This document shows, one piece after another, positions 1 to 9,779 of a DNA stretch of 64,000 bases; positions within the stretch are counted from its first letter, which is position 1; each line of letters opens with the position of its first letter. The position numbers and the translations under genes are program-made. A model generated the notes under the pieces. The model was given only the letters and a program-made list of their open reading frames with translations. It was not told where the DNA came from and made no database searches. The stretch comes from Alishewanella longhuensis (GTDB lineage: Bacteria; Pseudomonadota; Gammaproteobacteria; Enterobacterales; Alteromonadaceae): the NCBI RefSeq assembly GCF_014653435.1, contig NZ_BNAO01000002.1, positions 327,636 through 391,635 on the forward strand, read 5' to 3'.

Positions 1-1
1 A

Positions 2-1249
2 GATATCAGGCAGCTGGAACATTTTGCTCAAAATGACCCAGACGCTTACAGTTATTCAGGCGCACTCTGCCGGGCCAATCAGGGGCTGATGGAGTTCGTC
101 GAGATGTTTAAAGCCCCTATTAAGGTGTTGCACCCGCTGCTTACCGCGACCCAGGAAGGAAATTATAACGGTACTGAGGGGCTTGCCGCCCTGCCGTTTG
201 ATGGCATTATCCTGGCACATAGCAACGAGTCCGAATGGCAGACCTTTCGTAATAATAAAAACAATGAGGCCTTTTTAGACCGGGTTTACATTGTGAAAGT
301 GCCTTATTGTCTGCGGGTTAGTGAGGAAATGAAAATATACCAAAAGCTATTGGAACACAGTGAGTTAAAACGAGCACCGTGCGCTCCAGGCACACTAGCT
401 GCTCTGGCGCAGTTTGCGGTGCTATCCCGGTTAAAAACACCCGAGAACTCCAGTATTTACTCAAAAATGCGTGTGTATGATGGCGAGAGCTTAAAAGATA
501 CTGATCCTAAAGCAAAATCCTATCAGGAATATCGCGATTATGCTGGCATTGATGAAGGTATGACTGGGCTCTCCACCCGCTTTGCTTTTAAAATCTTATC
601 GCGGGTGTTTAATTTTGATACCACCGAAGTAGCCGCAAATCCAGTGCACTTGTTTTATGTGTTGGAGCAACAAATTGAGCGTGAGCAATTTCCAGCAGAT
701 ACGGCAGAGCGCTATCTGGAACATTTGAAAGGTTTTTTAACACCTAAGTATGTTGAGTTTATTGGTAAGGAGATTCAGACCGCTTATCTGGAGTCATACT
801 CTGAGTACGGTCAGAATATTTTTGATCGTTACGTAATTTATGCAGACTTTTGGATCCAGGATCAAGAATATCGCGATCCGGAAACAGGGCAGCTATTTGA
901 CCGCTCGGCGCTAAATGCAGAACTGGAAAAAATCGAAAAACCAGCAGGTATCAGTAACCCCAAAGATTTCCGCAATGAAATCGTTAACTTTGTGCTAAGA
1001 GCCAAAGCCAAAAACAATGGCAAAAATCCAACCTGGACCAGTTACGAAAAATTGCGCACCGTCATTGAGAAGAAAATGTTCTCCAGCACCGAGGAATTAT
1101 TACCGGTCATTTCCTTTAATGCGAAGACCAGTACTGAGGATCAGAAAAAGCACGACGATTTTGTGAATCGCATGATGGAGAAAGGCTACACTCGCAAACA
1201 GGTCCGGTTATTGTCGGAATGGTATTTGCGCGTCCGTAAATCTCAATAG
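2..1249 (+). CDS. prkA: PrkA-family serine protein kinase (YeaG), C-terminal part
   Basis: The reading frame is open from base 2, so the gene enters from the left edge and only its last 415 residues are present. The family is usually about 640 residues, so the AAA-like core with the nucleotide-binding loop lies outside the window. The visible part contains the characteristic [11 protein letters not shown] stretch and the PrkA C-terminal domain. PrkA/YeaG is a cytoplasmic Ser/Thr kinase or AAA-like protein linked to starvation and stress survival in enterobacteria. It is followed after 13 bp by the YeaH and SpoVR genes, the usual three-gene cassette. Identification is firm; the substrate is unknown. 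Confidence 0.95.
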   Translation, partial: DIRQLEHFAQNDPDAYSYSGALCRANQGLMEFVEMFKAPIKVLHPLLTATQEGNYNGTEGLAALPFDGIILAHSNESEWQTFRNNKNNEAFLDRVYIVKVPYCLRVSEEMKIYQKLLEHSELKRAPCAPGTLAALAQFAVLSRLKTPENSSIYSKMRVYDGESLKDTDPKAKSYQEYRDYAGIDEGMTGLSTRFAFKILSRVFNFDTTEVAANPVHLFYVLEQQIEREQFPADTAERYLEHLKGFLTPKYVEFIGKEIQTAYLESYSEYGQNIFDRYVIYADFWIQDQEYRDPETGQLFDRSALNAELEKIEKPAGISNPKDFRNEIVNFVLRAKAKNNGKNPTWTSYEKLRTVIEKKMFSSTEELLPVISFNAKTSTEDQKKHDDFVNRMMEKGYTRKQVRLLSEWYLRVRKSQ

Positions 1250-1262
1250 CTCCGGAGGTAGT

Positions 1263-2528
1263 ATGGCGCACTTTATTGATCGCCGTCTTAATGGAAAAAA
1301 TAAAAGCGCGGTAAATCGCCAGCGCTTTATCCGGCGCTATAAGCAGCAAATTAAGCAAGCAGTTTCCGACGCCATTAGTAAACGCAGTGTGACAGATCTC
1401 AACAGCGGCGAGAGCATCAGTATACCGGCGCGGGATATAAAAGAACCGTTTTTTCATCAGGGTAAAGGCGGTAAACGCGATCGTGTTCACCCTGGTAATG
1501 ATCAGTTTAGTCCGGGCGATAAAATCGCCAGGCCGCAAGGCGAAGCTGCGGGCAACGGCAAAGGTGATGCCAGCCAGGATGGAGAAGGCAATGATGATTT
1601 TGTATTTGCCATCTCAAAAGATGAATACCTAGACCTACTGTTTGAAGATTTGGCATTACCCGACCTAAAACAAAATCAGCTAGATAAGCTGGTGCAATAC
1701 AAAAATGTACGTTCAGGCTACAGAGCGGAAGGCATACCGGCAAATATTGATATAGTGCGCTCGCTACGTGGCTCTTTGGCGCGGCGAATAGCTATGACGG
1801 CAGCAAAGAAACAGCAACTAAAAGATGCTGAACAACAACTTGCTGAGCAGGAGAAGCTTGCTGTACCAGACGAGCTACAGCGTCGCGCTTTAACAAAGCA
1901 AATTGCTGAACTTAAACAAAAGATTGCTGCAGTCCCCTTTATTGATAGCTTCGATCTCCGTTTCAGAAATTATCAAAAAAGACCCGAGCCTACCAGCAAG
2001 GCGGTGATGTTTTGTTTAATGGATGTGTCCGGCTCTATGGATCAAGCGACCAAAGAGATGGCAAAACGCTTTTATATTCTGCTCTATTTATTTTTAAGCC
2101 GTACTTATAAAAATGTTGAGGTAGTCTACATCCGCCATCACACCCAAGCGAAAGAAGTTGATGAACAGGAGTTTTTCTATTCTCAGGAAACGGGCGGCAC
2201 CATTGTCTCTTCGGCATTAAAACTGATGCTGGACATTGTGCAAAAGCGTTACAACCCGCAAGAATGGAATATCTATGCTGCCCAAGCATCAGATGGTGAC
2301 AACTGGGCCGAAGATAGCGCCCCCTGCGCTAAGTTACTGGCTGAGCAGCTACTTCCCTTATTAAGATACTATGCTTATATAGAGATCACGCCCAGAGCAC
2401 ACCAATCGCTTTGGGAGCAGTACCAGCAGTTGCTCGCCAGTCACCAGAACCTTGCCATTCAACATATCCGGGAAGTCAGTGATATTTACCCGGTATTTCG
2501 TGAACTCTTTAAAAAGCAAGCCGCTTAA
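1263..2528 (+). CDS. yeaH: YeaH/YhbH family protein (DUF444)
   Basis: This 421-residue protein belongs to the DUF444 family that accompanies PrkA. The N-terminal third is basic and glycine-rich ([16 protein letters not shown] around 65-80). A charged, probably coiled-coil segment covers about 180-222. A von Willebrand A-like domain follows with the metal-site motif DVSGS at 254-258. A GGAGG ribosome site lies just upstream of the ATG. Its position between prkA and the SpoVR gene suggests all three act together in the stationary-phase or nitrogen-stress response. The biochemical function of the family is not established. Confidence 0.95.
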   Translation: MAHFIDRRLNGKNKSAVNRQRFIRRYKQQIKQAVSDAISKRSVTDLNSGESISIPARDIKEPFFHQGKGGKRDRVHPGNDQFSPGDKIARPQGEAAGNGKGDASQDGEGNDDFVFAISKDEYLDLLFEDLALPDLKQNQLDKLVQYKNVRSGYRAEGIPANIDIVRSLRGSLARRIAMTAAKKQQLKDAEQQLAEQEKLAVPDELQRRALTKQIAELKQKIAAVPFIDSFDLRFRNYQKRPEPTSKAVMFCLMDVSGSMDQATKEMAKRFYILLYLFLSRTYKNVEVVYIRHHTQAKEVDEQEFFYSQETGGTIVSSALKLMLDIVQKRYNPQEWNIYAAQASDGDNWAEDSAPCAKLLAEQLLPLLRYYAYIEITPRAHQSLWEQYQQLLASHQNLAIQHIREVSDIYPVFRELFKKQAA

Positions 2529-2539
2529 TAGGAGGCAAC

Positions 2540-4045
2540 ATGAGTAGCCTTGCCTTAAACACAGGACCTTGTTTAGATGACGGCCCAGATTGGAGCTTTG
2601 AATTACTAGAGAACTATCAACAGCAGATAGCTCGTGTTGCTGCATTATATAAGCTTGATACTTATCCCAACCAAATTGAAGTGATTACTGCCGAACAGAT
2701 GATGGATGCATACTCCAGCATCGGTATGCCGCTTGGCTACAACCATTGGTCTTACGGCAAAAAATTTATCCAAACAGAACAGCACTATAAACGCGGCTAT
2801 ATGGGCTTAGCTTATGAAATTGTTATTAATGCAAACCCCTGTATCGCTTATTTGATGGAAGAAAACACCTTACCCATGCAAGCTTTAGTCATAGCGCATG
2901 CCTGCTATGGCCATAACTCATTTTTTAAAAATAATTACCTATTTCGAACCTGGACGGATGCCAGCTCTATTATCGACTATCTGGTATTTGCCAAAAACTA
3001 TGTGAGCCGCTGCGAAGAAAAATATGGTATCAGTGCTGTTGAAGACTTCCTGGATTCCTGCCATGCGCTAATGAACTATGGTGTAGACCGCTACAAAAGA
3101 CCACAAAAAATCTCGATGGAAGAGGAGCAAAAACGCCAGGAAGAGCGCGAAGCCTTTTTGCAATCTCAGGTCAATGCCCTCTGGCGCACCGTACCAGGAA
3201 AAGCTCAGAATGCAACAACGGTGAGCCATTTTCCGGAAGAGCCGCAGGAAAATATTCTGTACTTTATTGAAAAACATGCGCCCTTGCTACACCCCTGGCA
3301 GCGCGAGTTAGTCAGGATAGTTCGAAAAATTGCGCAGTACTTTTACCCGCAAAAACAAACGCAGGTGATGAATGAAGGTTGGGCGACCTTTTGGCATTAT
3401 ACCTTGCTTCAGCATCTGTATGCTGAAGGCAGAGTTAGCGATCGTTTTATGCTGGAAATTTTACATAGCCATACTAATGTTGTGCTACAGCCTGAATACA
3501 ACAGTAAATTTTATTCTGGCCTAAACCCTTATGCGTTAGGCTTTGCGATGTTCACTGATCTAAAACGCATCTGTGAGCAACCCACCGCAGAAGATAAGAG
3601 CTGGTTTCCAGAGCTTGCTGGCAGCAATTGGTTGGAAACTTTACATTTTGCGATGCAAAACTTTAAAGATGAAAGCTTTATCAGTCAATATTTGTCTCCC
3701 AAAGTCATCCGCGATTTTCGCCTCTTTGCTATCACAGACGATAGCAAAGTCGCAAATCTGGAAGTGGCTGCAATCCATAATGCTGAGGGCTATCAGCAAA
3801 TCAGACAACTACTCTCTGCTCAATATAATTTAAGCCAGCTAGAACCCAATATTCAGGTACAACAGGTAAATATTAATACCGATAGAGCATTAACCCTCAG
3901 GTATATACCTCATAATGGAATTCCTCTTGCAGATAATATGCAAGAGGTGCTACGTCATTTACATCGGCTATGGGGGTTTGAAGTCAGGCTAGAACAACAA
4001 GACAACCTTGGCAATATCACGTTACTCGCCAGTTGTCAGAGCTGA
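2540..4045 (+). CDS. SpoVR family protein (YcgB-like)
   Basis: A 501-residue SpoVR-family protein, full length for the family. It carries the conserved HACYGHNSFF motif (H120 and H125) and the NEGWATFWH motif near 277-285, whose histidines and glutamate look like metal ligands. In Bacillus SpoVR affects spore cortex formation. In non-sporulating proteobacteria its role is unclear but it travels with PrkA and YeaH. An AGGAGG site precedes the ATG and the gene follows yeaH by 11 bp, so the three genes are probably one transcript. Confidence 0.95.
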   Translation: MSSLALNTGPCLDDGPDWSFELLENYQQQIARVAALYKLDTYPNQIEVITAEQMMDAYSSIGMPLGYNHWSYGKKFIQTEQHYKRGYMGLAYEIVINANPCIAYLMEENTLPMQALVIAHACYGHNSFFKNNYLFRTWTDASSIIDYLVFAKNYVSRCEEKYGISAVEDFLDSCHALMNYGVDRYKRPQKISMEEEQKRQEEREAFLQSQVNALWRTVPGKAQNATTVSHFPEEPQENILYFIEKHAPLLHPWQRELVRIVRKIAQYFYPQKQTQVMNEGWATFWHYTLLQHLYAEGRVSDRFMLEILHSHTNVVLQPEYNSKFYSGLNPYALGFAMFTDLKRICEQPTAEDKSWFPELAGSNWLETLHFAMQNFKDESFISQYLSPKVIRDFRLFAITDDSKVANLEVAAIHNAEGYQQIRQLLSAQYNLSQLEPNIQVQQVNINTDRALTLRYIPHNGIPLADNMQEVLRHLHRLWGFEVRLEQQDNLGNITLLASCQS

Positions 4046-4063
4046 ATAGGTATGCGGCTAAGG

Positions 4064-5035
4064 CTATAAGTCTGTTGTGTATTGCGTCACCTGATTCCGC
4101 CCTTGCGCTTTAGAAGTGTATAGGGCTTTATCAGCAGCCTCCATCCATTGGATATAGTCTTGGATAAAGGTGGAGCGTTCTGCCAAGCCAAAACTCATAG
4201 TAAAGGTGATTGCTTGATTATTATAAATGATCTCGGCCTGCTCTATTTTACGGCGGATCCGTTCCGCCAAATAGCTAGCCTGATCTTCTGTGGTATCCAG
4301 CAGTAAAATAGCAAACTCTTCGCCACCATAACGCCCGGCAATGTCAGTACTGCGCAAGCTTTTACGAATAATCTCAGCAACGTTTTTTATAACTAAGTCA
4401 CCCGCAGCATGGCCATAGGTATCGTTGATCCGTTTAAAGTGATCGATGTCACACATAATAAGACTACTCTGGTGCTGAGAGTAACGTTGTAAGCGATTAA
4501 ACTCTTGCTTTAAGCCCTCTTCCCAAGTGCCTCTATTACGCATTTGCGTTAAATAATCGGTGGTCGATAGCTGACGGAGCTGACCATTCATCGACTGTAA
4601 TTCCAACTTACTGACAGCGGCATCAGTCACATCGTAAATAATAAAGCACAGGTGACTAACATTACCACGGGTGTCAGTTATCGGAAAAATTGTACTATTT
4701 TGATACATATAGTCGGCATTACCAGTAATAGGCCGATAATTTTTAAAACGAAAGATATACGGGCGCTGTTCCCATATCGTAAAAGCCCGGTTTTTTAACA
4801 GTAATACAGGATCGCATTTACGTCTTAGCCAATCCTCATCAATCTCAGGAAATAAATCAAACAGGTAGCTATCACGCACCTGCCGTGGTGTTAAGCCACT
4901 GTGATTCTCCATAAAACCGTTCCACAATTGAATCCGATAGTCCGCATTTACCACCACTAAGCCGACATCGACGGTTTGCAGCATATCCATTAACCAATGT
5001 AACTCTGAGACGCCTGTACTTGTATCAGTCATCAT
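4064..5035 (-). CDS. PAS-GGDEF diguanylate cyclase
   Basis: This 323-residue protein has an N-terminal PAS-like sensory domain (about 10-135) and a C-terminal GGDEF domain. The active-site motif GGEEF is at 237-241, and the inhibitory-site motif RSTD at 228-231 has the canonical five-residue spacing, so feedback inhibition by product is expected. It should make cyclic di-GMP from two GTP. There is no transmembrane segment, so it is cytosolic. Its start codon overlaps the stop of the upstream receiver-CheC gene (ATGA at 5032-5035), implying translational coupling and a functional link with that phosphorelay protein. Confidence 0.93.
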   Translation of the reverse strand: MMTDTSTGVSELHWLMDMLQTVDVGLVVVNADYRIQLWNGFMENHSGLTPRQVRDSYLFDLFPEIDEDWLRRKCDPVLLLKNRAFTIWEQRPYIFRFKNYRPITGNADYMYQNSTIFPITDTRGNVSHLCFIIYDVTDAAVSKLELQSMNGQLRQLSTTDYLTQMRNRGTWEEGLKQEFNRLQRYSQHQSSLIMCDIDHFKRINDTYGHAAGDLVIKNVAEIIRKSLRSTDIAGRYGGEEFAILLLDTTEDQASYLAERIRRKIEQAEIIYNNQAITFTMSFGLAERSTFIQDYIQWMEAADKALYTSKAQGRNQVTQYTTDL

Positions 5036-6048
5036 GCCTCATCCATCAAAAATGCCAGTTTATAACGTAATGTCTTTAAGCTGTCTTCGGTAAATAGTAA
5101 TAGTAAGTCGCAATTGATATTAAAACTTTCTATCCCATAACTTAGCTCAATAGTGAGAGTGGTGCGCCAGCGCTTAGCATTAGCTTTAATTAACTCGCTA
5201 ATCGGCGCATGCTGGCCAAGTACAACAGGGTGTCCCTGGCTAAAGGTCATATCAACTTGCTCAGCGATCCCTTTTAACACAGCACCAATCAAAATGTTAG
5301 AGACATCCATCAACAGCTCTAGCTCAACAGCACTATTAAGTTCACCATGGTAATTAAGTAAACGGGCGATATCCTGGAAGCTAGAATCGGTAAGAATCAG
5401 TAATGCTTCTCCGGCAACGCCACTACCGATAAAGCCCTGACAAATCGCTGAGGTTTTACTTTCAGGCTCAATCGAAGCTAGCGCCATCGTCAGCTCGCTT
5501 ACTTCAATCAAATTAACATTTGGGATAGGTAATTTCACGAACACATTTAACAATCTGGCTAATAAGTCACCCGCTTGTCCCATGGCAACGTTAGCAACCT
5601 CTTGGAACACATCGCGCAGTTCAGCATCCAGCTGCACTACATCCGGTATCTTATGTTGACGTGTTTGCGCAAGTGTTTGCTGTTTTTCAGGAACGGTAGT
5701 TTGCAAAAATACCGATAATTCTGTCGCGCTAACCGGCTTTTTTAAAAAGGTTAAAGCCCCCATCGCCATTACCCGCTCATAGGCTTCAGGCTGGATATCA
5801 CCCGATACCACTATAACGCGCACAGGTAACTGCAGTTTCTGTAATTCGGTCAATACTTGGTAACCATCCATTACCGGCATATTCAAATCCAGAAACAACC
5901 AATCTATCGCCCGTTTTTTCAGAGTTTCAAGCGCATCTGCACCATGACCAGCAAAAAAAATGGTTGGCTGCCATTCCTGTGGTAAAATTCTGGCCAGTTG
6001 TTTTCGGGCCAGATTAGAATCATCACAAATCAATATAGCTGGCGTCAT
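5032..6048 (-). CDS. Response regulator with CheC/CheX-like phosphatase domain
   Basis: A 338-residue two-domain protein. The N-terminal receiver domain (about 4-118) has the acidic pair D9/D10, phospho-acceptor D54 in the LFLDLNMPVMDG loop and the conserved lysine at FLKKP (K104). The C-terminal part (about 135-335) has two pseudo-symmetric CheC/CheX-type motifs: E150-x2-N153-x22-P and D248-x2-N251-x22-P. CheC proteins dephosphorylate CheY-like receivers, so this protein may dephosphorylate its own or another receiver. A GAGAAAG site lies upstream of the ATG. It is the first gene of a two-gene operon with a diguanylate cyclase. The cognate histidine kinase is not in the window. Confidence 0.9.
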   Translation of the reverse strand: MTPAILICDDSNLARKQLARILPQEWQPTIFFAGHGADALETLKKRAIDWLFLDLNMPVMDGYQVLTELQKLQLPVRVIVVSGDIQPEAYERVMAMGALTFLKKPVSATELSVFLQTTVPEKQQTLAQTRQHKIPDVVQLDAELRDVFQEVANVAMGQAGDLLARLLNVFVKLPIPNVNLIEVSELTMALASIEPESKTSAICQGFIGSGVAGEALLILTDSSFQDIARLLNYHGELNSAVELELLMDVSNILIGAVLKGIAEQVDMTFSQGHPVVLGQHAPISELIKANAKRWRTTLTIELSYGIESFNINCDLLLLFTEDSLKTLRYKLAFLMDEA

Positions 6049-6111
6049 AACTTTCTCGCGTGGCGACGGTCTTAACTAATCATAACGTTGATTGACAATC
6101 GGAGCAGCAAA

Positions 6112-6729
6112 ATGTTTTTGAATTTTCAAAATAGTAGCAAAATACTAGCCGCCTTGTGCTTCAGCACCTTCAGTTTAAACAGTATAGCAATAGACAGCAC
6201 TGAAAAACTAACGGCTAGAGTAAGTAATGTTAAAGCTGGTGAACGACAAATTGTACTATTGGGTAATAAGTTGCAAACTGGGCAACCTGCACCGCCTTTT
6301 AAAGTCGTTGACAATAACTTTAAAAGCGTAAGCCTGGCTGATTATAGCGGTAAGACACTGTTACTTAGTGTAGTACCTAGTATCGACACTGGCATCTGCT
6401 CACTGCAAACTAAGCGATTTAATGATGAAGTCAGTAAGCTGCCTGCAGATGTGGTGCTATTAACTATCTCCACCGATTTACCTTTTGCCCAAAAACGCTT
6501 CTGTCAACAAGAGCAGGTAGAAGCTATGGCAGTGTTATCTGACGCAGTATGGCGCGACTTTGGCAGTAATTATGGCTTGTTAATTAAAGATATGGGGTTA
6601 CTGGCCCGCACTATCATTATTATTGATAAAAACGGTGTGGTTGCTTATCAACAAATGGTCCCTGAACTAGCGCAGGAACCCGATTATGACGCGGCACTAG
6701 CAGCCCTACAAAAAATCCTGGCCAGTTAA
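6112..6729 (+). CDS. Exported thiol peroxidase (Tpx family)
   Basis: I chose the ATG at 6112 (205 residues) over a TTG at 6088 because GGAG lies a few bases before it and the resulting N-terminus is a good signal peptide (K10, hydrophobic 11-25, cleavage likely after A26). The mature part aligns well with atypical 2-Cys peroxiredoxin Tpx. PSIDTGIC carries the peroxidatic cysteine C96, DLPFAQKRFC the resolving cysteine C131, and the C-terminus has the EPDYDAAL signature. It should reduce lipid or alkyl peroxides, here probably in the periplasm. Classical E. coli Tpx has 168 residues and no such leader. Divergent from the receiver-CheC gene. Confidence 0.88.
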   Translation: MFLNFQNSSKILAALCFSTFSLNSIAIDSTEKLTARVSNVKAGERQIVLLGNKLQTGQPAPPFKVVDNNFKSVSLADYSGKTLLLSVVPSIDTGICSLQTKRFNDEVSKLPADVVLLTISTDLPFAQKRFCQQEQVEAMAVLSDAVWRDFGSNYGLLIKDMGLLARTIIIIDKNGVVAYQQMVPELAQEPDYDAALAALQKILAS

Positions 6730-6753
6730 TTCGTTGTGTTACCTTAACGCAGT

Positions 6754-6790
6754 AAAAAACCGGTACTCTTAAAGAGGTACCGGTTTTTTA
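6754..6790. terminator. Bidirectional terminator between tpx-like gene and adk
   Basis: A hairpin with arms AAAAAACCGGTAC and GTACCGGTTTTTT, one bulged base and a short loop, has an A-tract on one side and a T-tract on the other. It can therefore end transcription of the convergent peroxidase (+) and adk (-) genes. Confidence 0.85.
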
Positions 6791-6802
6791 GCTTTAGTGT
6801 AT

Positions 6803-7471
<669 letters not shown>

Positions 7472-7546
7472 TTAATATGTAGTTTATATAGTGCTTAATC
7501 TTTGCATAATGCGCGTTTTGAAACAAGAAATTTGTCAACTGGTGCT

Positions 7547-7608
7547 ACCTGAAGTGGCGTTGTTACTCGCCTTTAGTCGATAGCCTGTGCTATAGCGCCA
7601 TCTCAGGT
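7547..7608. repeat. Imperfect inverted repeat in the adk upstream region
   Basis: The arms ACCTGAAGTGGCG (7547-7559) and CGCCATCTCAGGT (7596-7608) match at 11 of 13 positions. Between them is a smaller hairpin with arms ATAGC and GCTAT around CTGT. The structure sits about 100 bases upstream of adk on the minus strand and 60 bases past the chemoreceptor stop. It could be a weak terminator, an RNA leader element or a REP-like palindrome; no T-tract is present. A possible -35 (TTGACA on the minus strand, 7533-7538) lies between it and adk. Confidence 0.5.
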
Positions 7609-7670
7609 AATAAACAATGACAAGTGCCAAAAAATGACAATTTACTGCATAATTTTGCAACACTATCAGA

Positions 7671-9599
7671 CTAAAGTCTGAAGCGACGTACCAATTCCTG
7701 CAATTGCTCAGCTAGTGCAGACAGAGCACTGCTGGCCTGGGCCGACTGACGAACATTCTCATTAGTTTGATAAGCTACATCACTAATTAAATGGAAATTT
7801 TGATTAATATCACGCGAAACCACTGTTTGTTGCTCTGTAGCGGTGGCAATCTGATGCGTTGTACTGCTAATTAACTCTACCGCTTCATTAATCGCCAACA
7901 AAGCTTGCTCTGCCAGGCTGGCTCGCTCAGCAGTTTGCTTAGCGGCTTGCTCACTGTTTATCGTCGCTTTTACTGCGTTATCAGTACCACGCTGTAATTT
8001 ATCAATCATTTGTTTAATTTCGGTGGTTGAATCTTTTGTTCTGCTAGCCAAGGTACGGACTTCATCAGCTACCACCGCAAAACCACGTCCACTTTCACCG
8101 GCACGAGCCGCCTCAATGGCAGCGTTCAATGCTAGTAAGTTTGTCTGTTCAGCAATACTTTCAATAACTTGTAATATACTACCAATTTGATCACTGTCTT
8201 GTTTCAGCATACGAATAATATCCGCTGCCGAGCTTACTTCTTTTGATAACACCGATAACTCTCGCAGGGTATTGCTGACAACATCTCGGCCTTGCTTACT
8301 CTGTTGCTCCGCTTCGGTCGCTGCTTCTGCAGCTTGTTGGGTATTGCGCGACACTTCCTGCAATGTACTAGTCATTTCGTTCATTGCCACTGCAGCACTG
8401 CTAATCTCGGTATTCTGCCGCTGCATACCGTCACTGGTTTGCTGATTGATCTGTGAAAGCTCCGTAGAGGCGGCAGCAACCTGATCTGAATAATTACCCA
8501 CCTCAGTGATCATCTGCCGTAATTTCTGTTGCATCATGGAAATAGATGCTAATAAGCTGAAAGTATCATTTAGAGGAACTTTGATGGCGGCACTTAAATC
8601 CCCCTCAGCAACCCTATGCACCACTGCAGCAGCATACTCAGGCTCCCCGCCCAAGGTTCGGGTGACTCCTCTAACAATCAACATACAAACACCAGAGGCG
8701 ACTATTAACGATATCAATGCCGCAAAAAATAAAGTCCAAAGCATTTCCCTTACTTCAGCAAAGGCTTCATATTGCCGACTTTCCAGTATTAAACTCCAGC
8801 CAAGCATGGGAATAAACTGATAACTACCAATTACTGCCGTGTGGGATGCGTTAGTATAAAGACCTGTGCCGCTTTGTTTTTGCCGAGCAGCATTAGCAGC
8901 CACGGTATCAAGACTTTTATTTCCCTGAATAGAGGGAGCTGGCGTTATCGCTACACCGTCGGTATCTACCAAATAAATTTCGGTGTAATCATTGTGAGTT
9001 AACTCATTGACCTTGTTAAAAATGGTTTCGAGCTGCACTGCCCCGCGCATAACTGCCACTACCTGATTATTTTGGCGGATTGGGATCGCGACTGTGCTTA
9101 CGGTCTGTCCAGTGGCTCGCGATACTACAGGCTGGGAGAACACATTTTGCCCGGCAACGGCCTGCTGAAACCAAGCTCTATCCGCCACATTAAAATTGCT
9201 TGTTTCAGCCGCAGAAAGCGTTTTAGCTAAACCATTAGCATAACTCACTCCAACCTTACCAATACCATTAGTACCCACCACAAATATAGTATCGTAGAAA
9301 CCGCTATTCTGTGCCAATTGCAGTATTAGCTCCTGCGCTAAGTCAAGATCCAGTTGCTGAATTGACGGCAAGGTAGCCAACAAACGCATTTCATCTTGAC
9401 GTACCAATAACCATTCTGTGAAAGATTCCGCATTCAGCTCTGCCGAACTTTGCAAGGCGGTTACCACGCCCTGAGTCTGCGTTGCTTTAAACTGAATAAA
9501 CACCAGACTCGTTAGTGATGCGATAACAACCAGAAATAACGCTACCATAATTGAGGTTAAGCGAGCACCTAATCCCATGCGACGCCAAAGCTGAGCCAT
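7671..9599 (-). CDS. Methyl-accepting chemotaxis protein with periplasmic dCache-type sensor
   Basis: A 642-residue chemoreceptor. A first transmembrane helix (about 12-35) is followed by a roughly 250-residue periplasmic double-Cache-like domain, with features such as [21 protein letters not shown] and [10 protein letters not shown]-like motifs. A second transmembrane helix lies near 285-310, then a HAMP region and a long coiled-coil signalling domain. The conserved hairpin tip ([19 protein letters not shown]) is near the middle of that domain. No C-terminal CheR-binding pentapeptide is visible (ends RRFRL). Ligand unknown; dCache receptors often bind amino acids or organic acids. It interrupts the usual htpG-adk neighbourhood. 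Confidence 0.95.
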   Translation of the reverse strand: MAQLWRRMGLGARLTSIMVALFLVVIASLTSLVFIQFKATQTQGVVTALQSSAELNAESFTEWLLVRQDEMRLLATLPSIQQLDLDLAQELILQLAQNSGFYDTIFVVGTNGIGKVGVSYANGLAKTLSAAETSNFNVADRAWFQQAVAGQNVFSQPVVSRATGQTVSTVAIPIRQNNQVVAVMRGAVQLETIFNKVNELTHNDYTEIYLVDTDGVAITPAPSIQGNKSLDTVAANAARQKQSGTGLYTNASHTAVIGSYQFIPMLGWSLILESRQYEAFAEVREMLWTLFFAALISLIVASGVCMLIVRGVTRTLGGEPEYAAAVVHRVAEGDLSAAIKVPLNDTFSLLASISMMQQKLRQMITEVGNYSDQVAAASTELSQINQQTSDGMQRQNTEISSAAVAMNEMTSTLQEVSRNTQQAAEAATEAEQQSKQGRDVVSNTLRELSVLSKEVSSAADIIRMLKQDSDQIGSILQVIESIAEQTNLLALNAAIEAARAGESGRGFAVVADEVRTLASRTKDSTTEIKQMIDKLQRGTDNAVKATINSEQAAKQTAERASLAEQALLAINEAVELISSTTHQIATATEQQTVVSRDINQNFHLISDVAYQTNENVRQSAQASSALSALAEQLQELVRRFRL

Positions 9600-9744
9600 A
9601 TCCCACCTGTCATTGATATTATTATTAATAATTGAGTATAGCTGGAATTCTTGCAGCTAAATATTTACGCCGGATTATTTGTAATGATGGGCAGCAACAG
9701 AAAGAGAACAACAGAGAGGAGCGAGCGGCTAAAAACATCGTACT

Positions 9745-9767
9745 ACAGCGGCCACAGCGGCCGCTGT
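9745..9767 (-). terminator. GC-rich hairpin downstream of htpG
   Basis: The arms ACAGCGGCC (9745-9753) and GGCCGCTGT (9759-9767) form a perfect 9-bp stem with a 5-base loop, 13 bases after the htpG stop. There is no immediate T-run; a short TTTTT occurs about a dozen bases further on the minus strand. ACAGCGGCC is also directly duplicated within the element. Probably a terminator or mRNA-stabilising hairpin for htpG. Confidence 0.5.
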
Positions 9768-9779
9768 ACAAGGCAAAAC

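Noticed and set aside
1116-1538. A 140-codon minus-strand frame across the prkA-yeaH junction
   Set aside because: Covered by two well-supported plus-strand genes; no start signal.
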